This document shows, piece by piece, positions 10,823 through 21,320 of a stretch of 64,000 nucleotides of DNA (within the stretch, counting starts at the first letter, position 1; each line of letters begins with the position of its first letter). The DNA comes from Garcia nutans (lineage: Eukaryota; Streptophyta; Magnoliopsida; Malpighiales; Euphorbiaceae). Where the stretch lies: positions 34,774,001 through 34,838,000 of the forward strand of contig CANTUV010000008.1 of the NCBI GenBank assembly GCA_947685225.1, given 5' to 3'. A model generated the notes under the pieces. That model was given only the letters and a program-made list of their open reading frames with translations, did not search any database and was not told where the DNA came from. Made by a program: the position numbers and the translations under genes.

Positions 10823-11023
10823 TCAAATAAAGCCTTGAAAAGAATTGTCATCTGCTGGAGGAGGGGGCAAATTACTCGTCCCAGAATCACCAAAAGCGGG
10901 AGCACCAAAATCCCTATTACCTTGAGATTCTGATCCGTCATGGTCCTCATCAGAAGCAGACGAAAGGATCTCATGGTCATCAGGCTGGGGACCTCTTGAT
11001 AGAGAAGCACCGGGATCCCCCAT
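10823..11023 (-). pseudogene. Possible acidic segment of the same antisense ORF
   Basis: Minus-strand frame with MGDPGASLSRGPQPDDHE, SASDEDHDGSESQGN and NLPPPPADDNSFQGFI. The composition (acidic, Pro-rich) looks like a disordered protein segment rather than random frame, but it is short and separated from 10267-10680 by low-complexity A/T runs at about 10680-10760. Confidence 0.3.
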
Positions 11024-11605
11024 CCTCTGAAATTAGAAGTCTCAGAAATGTTCGGATTGATGATATAAACTTTCAAAATGAGAAGCCAACTAACGACTTG
11101 CTGTAACACCCCATCTTCACCTACGTTTATAGACCAAGATGGACTGTTATCTCATGGTGGTTGTGTCTTAATATTTTACTTAGCCAATTTTAAGTGCAGA
11201 TTTTAAAAAAATTTTACCATAACCTCCCCTAAAAATGGAGGTCCCAAGTGTCGACAAAACTGATTTTTTCTTATTTTTGAAAAAAACATTTTGTTTCACA
11301 ATTCAACTCAAGCACACTCCCAATAATCAACCCTTATAACCTCAACTACAATCCTGCAAGAAGAATTCACACTTCTATATTCACAATCCAACTCAATTCA
11401 AAACCATACAGTTATTATACATTACTAGATTTACATGCTACATCAAGTTATCTCTTTGTATTGTTCAAATAAGTACATGCCAGTTAAAACAATAAAAACA
11501 ATCCATACATGTCATATATTCGGTTATTATCATTTTATCATTTCGCTCCACAAGGTAATTATGAATACACCGATCTCGGAATGAGGCCTCGTATAGAGTT
11601 ACGCG

Positions 11606-11720
11606 TGGTCTTGACCTCACATGACTAATTGCCATGGTCTTGGTCTCACACGATATAGAATAACTGCGTGGTCTTAGTCTCACACGACTAGTTGCCATGA
11701 TCTTGACCTCACACGATATA
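11606..11720. repeat. Short minisatellite in LTR
   Basis: Four imperfect copies of a roughly 30 bp unit with TGGTCTTGACCTCACACGA-like core and alternating GCCATGG/TGCGTGG spacers. The same array is at about 14335-14450 in the partner LTR. Confidence 0.6.
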
Positions 11721-12324
11721 ACCCCCATTCCAGACCGGTTTTACTCATTTACCGAGTAGAGCATATATAACATTTCATATATATACCCATTCACTTCATA
11801 TATATACCACATATTCTCCATGTATATAGAATATATACTTACACAAATACCACATATACTCACATATGTATCATATATATTCACATATATACCATATACA
11901 CGCATATATATACCATATGAACAAAAGTTTGTAAGAAAATAAAATTTCTTTTATGTTAAAGTACCAAACCTTGCTTTTCCTTCGTCCTTATTCTATATCT
12001 CTTCCTTTCCTTCCTTGTCTCCTTGATTTCCTTATAATCTTGTTTGTCACCAAACTCTTTAAATCAAAAGCCTTAAACTTAGGAAAAATAGCTCCTTCTT
12101 CCTTCTCTTATGGTTTGGACGAATTCACCATGCAAGAGGGGGCTTTTATACTTTCTTTCCTTAGCTTATTTTGATCCAAATGGAAGCCATAAGTGGTGAA
12201 TAGATGTTGACTTCCAATTGGTACACCTTATAGCAAAAATGGCCCCTTTTAATTAGTCCATTTTCCTTCTTCTAATTGGTACACCTTATAGCAAAAATGG
12301 CCACTTTTAATTGGTCCACTTGCC

Positions 12325-12510
12325 TTCTTCTTTTAATAAATGCTATATGGCTAATTATGATCCACTTTTGGGGTGGATGAATGCCTTAGGGCCATTTGTC
12401 CATCTCTTTTTCTTTTCTTCTTTTAATAAATGCTATATGGCTAATTATGATCCACTTTTAGGGTGGATGAATGCCTTAGGGCCATTTGTCCACATCTTTT
12501 TCTTTTCTTC
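12325..12510. repeat. 90 bp tandem duplication in LTR
   Basis: TTTTAATAAATGCTATATGG starts at 12331 and again at 12421, with the full 90 bp repeated. A shorter duplicated block precedes it at about 12214-12320. Both LTRs carry it (partner at about 15050-15240), so it predates insertion. Confidence 0.8.
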
Positions 12511-13300
12511 TTTTTATAATGCTAAATGGTCACTTTTAATTGGTCCAAATGTCTCTTTATTTTATTTATTTAAAACCCAAGCCCTTGAACTTTCTTTTAA
12601 TCATATTTTGGCCCCCTCAACTTTCTTATGTTGTAATTTTATAGTCTAGGGTATGAAAATATCAAAATACCCTCCAGCGATTAATCGATTGTAACTTTTA
12701 AACCGTGCGTTTTCGGAAAAAATTGAAATCCACGATTATGACCCTATTAATCTCGAGAATATTCTTTCGGGGTCGGATATGGGCACTATTAAGAACTTCT
12801 GACACTTAATTTTTAAGTTTACATAGTTGTCCCTAACTTTTGAGAAATTTCCACTTAGGTCCTTTTGATATCCCTTCCAGACCTTGTTGTCGTTCTGTAT
12901 TAATATCTTTTTACTCACAACTCCAAATTAAGTAATTCTTATTCCCACTGAAATTAGACATCCAGGGATACATTGTGTAAAATTTTAGGTCGATCTGAGC
13001 TATATCTGAATTTTGACGGTCCTTCGAAGTCAAGCCTACTATGCTGTCCTGAGGCAGCTTGCACATTGTCTACTAAATCCATCATATCTTATTCTGTACA
13101 ACTCCAAATTGAGTAATTTCAAGTTATACATCTAAGACACAAATAAACAATTAAGTCTTCTTTAAAACTATCTAATTCTGTCACTAACTTGGATGAAATT
13201 CGAGCTCAAGTTATAGGTCATGTTCTAAACTCCTTTGTTCTAAGCCTAAATCATATCCTCTATGTCTGTTTCTTACCAATCTAGAATTTGGGATGTTACA

Positions 13301-13606
13301 ATTCTATCCCCCTTAATTTAAGTTTCGCCTCGAAACTTACTTATTCATGCATGATTCTTACGTATAATTACACATAGCTTGTGATTCTACATTTCGTTCC
13401 ACGAATCTAGAGACATCCTATATTGACATAAATAATTATCTGCTTAGTTCATCAACATATAACTCGATTATCAATTCCTATCTGGCATGTACATCTACCT
13501 ATTCATCATATAACTTTCTCCTTACTTTATCTTACATGGCACACATAGTTATTTACTTACTACCTATCTCCCAGAATCGACTAAACCTATGCTCTGATAC
13601 CACAAA
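13301..13606 (-). other. 306 bp interior: primer site and purine tract only
   Basis: On the minus strand TGGTATCAGAGC (13602-13591) follows the 5' LTR. After about 230 bp of non-coding DNA come GTTTCGAGGCGAAAC and the tract AAGGGGGATAGAAT against the 3' LTR. These are the cis signals for reverse transcription without any gene. Confidence 0.85.
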
Positions 13607-16029
13607 TGTAACACCCCATCTTCGCCTACGTTTATAGACCAAGATGGACTGTTATCTCATGGTGGTTGTGTCTTAATATTTTACTTAGCCAATTTTAAGT
13701 GCAGATTTTAAAAAATTTTTACCATAACCTCCCCTAAAAATGGAGGTCCCAAGTGTCGACAAAACTGATTTTTTCTTATTTTTGAAAAAAACATTTTGTT
13801 TCACAATTCAACTCAAGCACACTCCCAATAATCCACCCTTATAACCTCAACTACAATCCTGCAAGAAGAATTCACACTTCTATATTCACAATCCAACTCA
13901 ATTCAAAACCATACAGTTATTATACATTACTAGATTTACATGCTACATCAAGTTATCTCTTTGTATTGTTCAAATAAGTACATGCCAGTTTCTAATACCA
14001 AAATACAAAATAAAGAGTACCACTTAAGTTTGTTGATGACCGGCGGATCGCAGGACTCTTCTGCTCGCTACTGGCTCCTTGCTAATAACCTACGAGTTTA
14101 GAAGAAACTAAACTCGCTAAGCATTGCTTAGTGGGTACTTTAACTAATTATGGAAAATGAATAATAAAGGCATAATGCACTTTTAAAACCAATGAATCGT
14201 ATTTAAAAATAATATCACAGTAAAAACAATCCATACATGTCATATATTCGGTTATTATCATTTTATCATTTCGCTCCACAAGGTAATTATGAATACACCG
14301 ATCTCGGAATGAGGCCTCGTATAGAGTTACGCGTGGTCTTGACCTCACATGACTAATTGCCATGGTCTTGGTCTCACACGATATAGAATAACTGCGTGGT
14401 CTTGGTCTCACACGACTAGTTGCCATGATCTTGACCTCACACGATATAACCCCCATTCCAGACCGGTTTTACTCATTTACCGAGTAGAGCATATATAACA
14501 TTTCATATATATACCCATTCACTTCATATATATACCACATATTCTCCATGTATATAGAATATATACTTACACAAATACCACATATACTCACATATGTATC
14601 ATATATATTCACATATATACCATATACACGCATATATATACCATATGAACAAAAGTTTGTAAGAAAATAAAATTTCTTTTATGTTAAAGTACCAAACCTT
14701 GCTTTTCCTTCGTCCTTATTCTATATCTCTTCCTTTCCTTCCTTGTCTCCTTGATTTCCTTATAATCTTGTTTGTCACCAAACTCTTTAAATCAAAAGCC
14801 TTAAACTTAGGAAAAATAGCTCCTTCTTCCTTCTCTTATGGTTTGGACGAATTCACCATGCAAGAGGGGGCTTTTATACTTTCTTTCCTTAGCTTATTTT
14901 GATCCAAATGGAAGTCATAAGTGGTGAATAGATGTTGACTTCCAATTGGTACACCTTATAGCAAAAATGGCCCCTTTTAATTAGTCCATTTGCCTTCTTC
15001 TAATTGGTACACCTTATAGCAAAAATGGCCACTTTTAATTGGTCCACTTGCCTTCTTCTTTTAATAAATGCTATATGGCTAATTATGATCCACTTTTGGG
15101 GTGGATGAATGCCTTAGGGCCATTTGTCCATCTCTTTTTCTTTTCTTCTTTTAATAAATGCTATATGGCTAATTATGATCCACTTTTGGGGTGGATGAAT
15201 GCCTTAGGGCCATTTGTCCACATCTTTTTCTTTTCTTCTTTTTATAATGCTAAATGGTCACTTTTAATTGGTCCAAATGTCTCTTTATTTTATTTATTTA
15301 AAACCCAAGCCCTTGAACTTTCTTTTAATCATATTTTGGCCCCCTCAACTTTCTTATGTTGTAATTTTATAGTCTAGGGTATGAAAATATCAAAATACCC
15401 TCCAGCGATTAATCGATTGTAACTTTTAAACCGTGCGTTTTCGGAAAAAATTGAAATCCACGATTATGACCCTATTAATCTCGAGAATATTCTTCCGGGG
15501 TCGGATATGGGCACTATTAAGAACTTCTGACACTTAATTTTTAAGTTTACATAGTTGCCCCTAACTTTTGAGAAATTTCTACTTAGGTCCTTTTGATATC
15601 CCTTTTAGACCTTGCTGCCGTTCTTTATTAATATCTTTTTACTCACATATCCAAATTAAGTAATTCTTATTCCCACTGAAATTAGACATCCGGGGATACA
15701 TTGTGTAAAAATTTTAGGTCGATCCAAGCTATATCTGAATTTTGACGGTCCTTCGAAGTCAAGCCTACTATGCTGTCCTGAGGCAGCTTGCACATTGTCT
15801 ACTAAATCCATCATATCTTATTCTGTACAACTCCAAATTGAGTAATTTCAAGTTATAAATCTAAGACACAAATAAACAATTAAGTCTTCTTTGAAACTAT
15901 CTAATTCTGTCACTAACTTGGATGAAATTCGAGCTCAAGTTATAGGTCATGTTCTAAACTCCTTTGTTCTAAGCCTAAATCATATCCTCTATGTTTGTTT
16001 CTTACCAATCTGGAATTCGGGATGTTACA
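13607..16029 (-). repeat. 5' LTR of the minimal LARD-like element
   Basis: 2423 bp, TG...CA. It keeps the segment at about 13990-14215 lost in the other LTR, which includes the conserved GCTAAGC-ATT-GCTTAGT stem-loop near 14117-14132. Confidence 0.88.
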
Positions 16030-16056
16030 CAAGCTTCAAGGAAAAGGATTACTACA
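16030..16056. other. 27 bp junction fragment
   Basis: The 27 bases contain AAGCTTCAAGG, the core of the minisatellite found in the LTR remnant at 31268-31490 and in the solo LTR at 37775-37935. It may be a scrap of that LTR type left between two elements. Confidence 0.4.
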
Positions 16057-16397
16057 TGTAATATACCAAAGTATACCCTAAAAGTTTTGGAATTTTTGTT
16101 GTATTTGGATTTAATGTATATGTTTAATAGAAAGAGAAAAGAAGAAAAGAGAGAGTTTATATGTTGTATATATAGATATATATATAATATATACAAGTCA
16201 AAGAAATAGAAGTCAAAAGAAGATAAGTTAATTAAAAGGAAATATTATAAGAGATAGATGTATATGAAGGATGATATGTATATATAGTATTTGAAAAATA
16301 TGGGAAATATAAAAGCAATATATAAGACATATACATATATCAACATATACATCACATATACATGATGTATATATTGGTGTAGGAAAAGTAAGTGTAT

Positions 16398-16475
<78 letters not shown>

Positions 16476-16650
16476 GATAATAATGACAAGAGAAAAAGAA
16501 GAAAAGAAAGTCAAAGGGAAGAATAAATTGTGGTGGAGGATTTTTGGGATATTTTATTATATTATCATATTATATTAATAAAATATCCCAAAAATCCTCC
16601 ACCACAATTTATTCTTCCCTTTGACTTTCTTTTCTTCTTTTTCTCTTGTC

Positions 16651-16718
<68 letters not shown>

Positions 16719-17056
16719 CACTTACTTTTCCTACACCAATATATACATCATGCATATGTGATGTATAGGTTGATATATGTATATGTCTTATATATTGCTT
16801 TTGTATTTCCCATATTTTTCAAATACTATATATACATATTATCCTTAATATACATCTATCTCTTATAATATTTCCTTTTAATTAACCTATCTTCTTTTGA
16901 CTTCCATTTCTTTGACTTGTATATATTATATATATATCTATATATACAACATATAAACTCTCTCTTTTCTTCTTTTCTCTTTCTATTAAACATATACATT
17001 AAATCCAAATACAACAAAAATTCCAAAACTTTTAGGGTATACTTTGGGATATTACA
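16057..17056. repeat. 1 kb near-perfect palindrome built from two chromovirus LTR starts
   Basis: The left arm starts TGTAATATACCAAAGTATAC and the right arm ends in its reverse complement GTATACTTTGGGATATTACA. The arms, about 490 bp each, meet around 16560-16585 over an AT-rich centre of about 20 bp. Each arm carries a trinucleotide microsatellite in mirror position (TAA at about 16403-16474, TTA at about 16652-16716). The arm sequence resembles the first 500 bp of the LTRs at 33329 and 54425. The right arm abuts a purine tract at 17057, so it also serves as the start of the 3' LTR of the element to its right. Confidence 0.9.
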
Positions 17057-20000
17057 ATTCTCTCCCCCTTAAATAATTTCATCCTCGAAATTATCCAGTA
17101 CAATAACAATCCATTCTTAACAAAATACCATCTTAACTTTCATATGAAGTTAATTATATTATTAAGTTATTATGTCATCAAATCACGTAACTTCTACTCT
17201 CCCCCTTAGAGTCAATCATCTTCTCTAAATTTCATAACCCATCATTATATATATTTATATATCTTATTACTTCTTAACCAAACATTCAAAATAACTCATT
17301 ACATTCCCAATTAATTTATCTTTGTACAAGAACATATCATCTTATAATATACTTATACTTCGTCCAATTATTACATTCATGATATTTTATCACTTCATCT
17401 CTTTATAAATACTCTCTTAACTTTAACCTTAAAAATCATTGATTTATATCTTAATATTGATTATCCCGTCATTACAATCACTTTCAGAATAGATATTTAC
17501 CAAACCTTAATTGATAACAATATCCATATTCTTCATACACTTAATTCCTTCTTTAGCATGCTTCTCACTTAACATAAATATTAGTACAATGCCCTTAAAC
17601 TTACTTTACAAGTAATCAACCTTTTCCCTTTTTATCATCATTTACAACTGATATATCTCAATTCATTCATGTCCATTCATGTATCAGAATATTACATCAT
17701 ATACATTATCACTTATATCTTATACTCTTAATACAACTATACATATTAAATCTCAACAATAATTCACAATCTTAGCGAAATCTAGATCAATTGATCTATC
17801 TGTCACAATATACCCATGTTTCAATCTTGTTCGATTCAAACCAACAATTAACTTATTTAAACTTATCATTAGATTTCACAATATATATGACTTAACTCCA
17901 TTAGGTCAAACTTATATTCAAATTCTAATCTCTTCAGATTCATTTTTCAGCTTTTTGAGATTATGATTATTAATAACAAATCACTTCAAATTATCTTAGT
18001 ACAATTTCCATAAAATTCTCATGATTATCTCATACCATATTTATTACCCATAGTTCACTCACTTAAACCTTAAGTCCATCCACTTATTCACTTTATACCA
18101 TAAACATATTCAGTATAACTTTCAATCAAATTTTGTAATTTCTCCCATTTAACATCTCCTCACATTTCATACCATTACTATTTTTACAATAATTACCTTT
18201 CTATCATATTATCCATAACTCAAAACATTTTCACAATTCTCTTTTCTTCCATACTTTCTATAATTATAAACAAATTTTTAACAAAAAATGATAAAGTACA
18301 ATTTTACCAATCATAACTCTTGACCATGTTTCTAGAAACATAATTATCAATCTCACCAATACTATAATACAGTCATATTATCTCAGTCCCAAATCTGTGG
18401 ATAACAAAACTAACCGGCCAGATATACTAAACAAATCATATGGCCATAGGAGATTAATGGTCACGCCTGTGGCTTATAAATCAATACTGTCCATTTATTA
18501 TTCTGCTTCCAACCTTTCCAATTACAATGCTAAGTTTGTATCGCAAGGATTACATATTCATTCTCTAAACTTTTGCTACACCAAGAGTTAACACATTTCA
18601 ACTCCATTTCAAACCAATTTGCACTTGATTATACGATCATCATTAGCCTAATTCATGTTTCAACAATATTACTATTAACATCTCTTACGTATACATATTC
18701 GATCATATGCAAATCTTACACAATTTCCATTTGTTACTCCATTTCTAATCTATCTCTTCTAAAAAAAATTTATACATTATACTTTCCCTTTTTCCTTACA
18801 ATCTCTTATTATACACATATACATAGAACCTTTCCACATGTAAATACTTTGGAACTCAAAATATTATATGATTATCAAGTTCAGTGATTACCATAATAAT
18901 TTCACTGTCCAGTATTACTCGAGTCCATTCCCACTCTCAATTCCGTCACATAGTTTATCTAGCTTTGCGCAGATCAAGACCTAATCTCTCTTAGGTCCAC
19001 TAATACATGCAATATCATTCTCAATATCACTAGACCAGTAGTTATACCACATACACATTCATAGGTCACATTCATAATGTGACTTACTTTCCACATTTCT
19101 TACATAATATAATTACATTCATATCGAAAAACTCATCTCACATATCCTATACATGTATACACATAATCATGCAATTTTATTTAATTTCTCTTTTGCATAC
19201 AATTTATACAAATTTAATGTTTATTACTTTTCTTTGAACATCATCATTCTCATTCTTTTAACATGACTTAAATTATTCATCAACACAACAAATATATACA
19301 CTCTAACCATAATAATACTTCATACAAGTCATAGTCACATTTCTAATGTGACATTTCTCTCACATTTGTTTTTAAAATCATTTAGTATACCCTTCAGATC
19401 TATTTTCATCATTTCCAGTCAAATTACTTAAAGTAACTCATTTTCACTTGCTTATTCATTTTTCCCTTTATTTCAAAACAAATTTTCGTATTATCAATCA
19501 CATTACCCAATTCATAATACTTTCTTATGCAATAATATTCATTCAAATTAGCTCATATGCTTAATATACATTAAACTATCGATATCTAAATAATCCTCAT
19601 CAGAATCCCATTAAAACTCTAACTCTCAACTTACTACTTTACCAAAACTTCAAATTACTAATCTCGTTTTATTAATATCAACTTTAAAACAATATATATA
19701 CCGTCATGTAATATCAGAACATCTCATTTTCACAATTATTAAAGCTCATTTCAAAAATCCAAATTTCACATATTACTACCATTAACATAAGCTTTAACAA
19801 CACTTAAACATATCACATTTCTAACATTAAAATCACAATGTTTACATTAAAACAACAATATAAATAACACCATTATATCTCTTTATGTTTACCAACATCA
19901 TCCCTTGTTTAAAAAAAAACTTAACTTTACATACCCAAACCTTAAATTGTCACACTTTGTCGATACCAATCAACTCACTCAATATTACACCATACTTTCT

Positions 20001-20528
20001 TCAATTTAATAACATATCTATCCATTTTAACATTCAAACAATATTTCCTCTCTCTAGCAATCCAAACATAAGCTTTATTAGAAAGCGATCCAAACTTTAG
20101 AGAAAAGAATAATTACTTAAATCTTGATTTGATTTGATTATTTTTTTTAACTCATTTTCAACATTATTCTCCTATTCATTTCTTTATGACCTTTTTCACA
20201 AGCACACTTCCATAATAAAAAATTTCAAAATTTAATTTACTTAAGTAAACTTCAATTCTTTAATTTATCAATTAAACTTGTACAAATTTTCCTATATCAT
20301 TTCTTTCTCTAGCTTTACTTACATGTAAAACCTCATTCACACATTATCATCCATCTCATATAATTCAGATATACTACAAATCACATAATGCCACATCCGA
20401 GACCAACCTAGGTGTTAATGCATATGCATGTATCACAATTTCACTTTTTTTTTTCAAAATTTTCTTCTTTTCGTTTTAAATCTACTTAGGCCGAGAATCT
20501 CAAACCTAAGCTCTGTTACCAAAATAAT
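17057..20528 (-). other. 3.47 kb AT-rich, plus-strand G-poor interior without genes
   Basis: No ORF with protein-like sequence in any frame. The plus strand is strikingly poor in G: the 60 bases from 19741, for example, hold 13 C and 2 G. At the left edge, on the minus strand, AATTTCGAGGATGAAATTA and the purine tract mark the 3' end of an LTR element interior. Confidence 0.7.
20510..20521 (-). promoter_or_regulatory. Altered primer-binding site
   Basis: Minus strand TGGTAACAGAGC, one base away from the TGGTATCAGAGC of the other elements, followed by the same GCTTAGGTTTGAGATTCTC context. Confidence 0.75.
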
Positions 20529-21320
20529 TGTAACACCCCCATACTCTATATAAGTACTATATATATACCTTGTATACATGCAGTACGTATATAAAGTATA
20601 AGAATGTCACTTTTCATTTCAGATTAAAAACCTTTACTTTAGTTCCAAATAATAATACATTTTATTTAAAGAAAATTTACAAACTCATTATACTTTTGAT
20701 GATATTACATATATATAATGATCTTGTTTTTACCAAAATTCATTTATACATATGAATACATTTTTATCAAAATACAACATAATTAAATTGTACATGTATG
20801 CATCACCTTTTAGTTGGTCTCGAAATACTCTTACCCTTCTCGTAGCATAACGACTTGACTTCAAATCAACCACCTACTCACCTGCGCGATTTACACAATC
20901 GCGCTAAGTTCGAAAGCTTAGTAGTACAAATAAATATTATAAACATACATTACAGAAAATCATACTCATATATTAACTTCATGTATCATTATTTTCTTAT
21001 CATGTTTTTCCCATTTCAATTACACTTTTCATATATTTCTACTAATCTCATAATTATATACATATATCATTAACATAAACCACAATTCCATAACTTATTA
21101 GAACATTCATAAAATAATACTCACAATGTCCACATCCATATACATATTACATGTCATATTATACTTTCAGAATCTCATCTTTCAATATAGCTTTTCAGGC
21201 CATATTTCTTTTCAATAATTTACTTATGTATTGTAATCATAACATACTTCATAACATTACATTCCATTACATTATTTAGATGTTTCACCATTCATAAATC
21301 ACATTGAAACAAAGACAAGC
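20529..21320 (-). repeat. 5' LTR, 3' portion (minus element)
   Basis: Starts TGTAACACCCC after the primer site. It contains CACCTGCGCGAT...ATCGCGC and TAAG...CTTA, the reverse complement of the conserved LTR stem-loop pair. Interrupted at 21320 by Chromo-1 and resumed at 31196. Confidence 0.75.
21316..21320. repeat. Target-site duplication CAAGC (left copy)
   Basis: CAAGC immediately before the Chromo-1 LTR; identical pentamer at 31191-31195 after the right LTR. Confidence 0.92.

Larger units (their letters stand above)
11102..13300 (-). repeat. 3' LTR of the minimal LARD-like element
   Basis: 2199 bp. Matches 13607-16029 except that about 222 bp present there (from 13990) is replaced here by a few filler bases near 11478-11484. 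Open frames in it (a 112-codon frame, for example) exist only because of tandem repeats and are not genes. Confidence 0.88.
11102..16029 (-). mobile_element. Non-autonomous chromovirus-type LTR element (LARD-like, minimal interior)
   Basis: Two long direct repeats, both TGTAACACCC...GATGTTACA, flank a 306 bp interior with primer site at the right and purine tract at the left, so it reads on the minus strand. There is no coding capacity. The LTR 3' end shares GTCGACACTTGGGAC and surrounding sequence with the Chromo-1 LTR (about 23940-24129), and the interior end shares the TTTCGAGG..CGAAA hairpin, so it is probably mobilised by that family. Flanking pentamers (CTTGC left, CAAGC right) do not match, so one end has been rearranged. 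Confidence 0.8.

Noticed and set aside
12311..12649. 112-codon plus-strand ORF with an internal repeat, found identically at 15039-15377
   Set aside because: It lies inside LTRs, its repeat is the 90 bp DNA tandem duplication read through, and the sequence is not protein-like beyond that.
16030..16034. CAAGC after the minimal LARD-like element as a shared target duplication with Chromo-1
   Set aside because: The left flank of that element is CTTGC, so it is not a duplication; the match to the Chromo-1 TSD is probably chance.
16245..16868. Poly-Ile and poly-Tyr ORFs around 16245-16514 and 16530-16868
   Set aside because: They are translations of the mirrored trinucleotide microsatellites in the palindrome.
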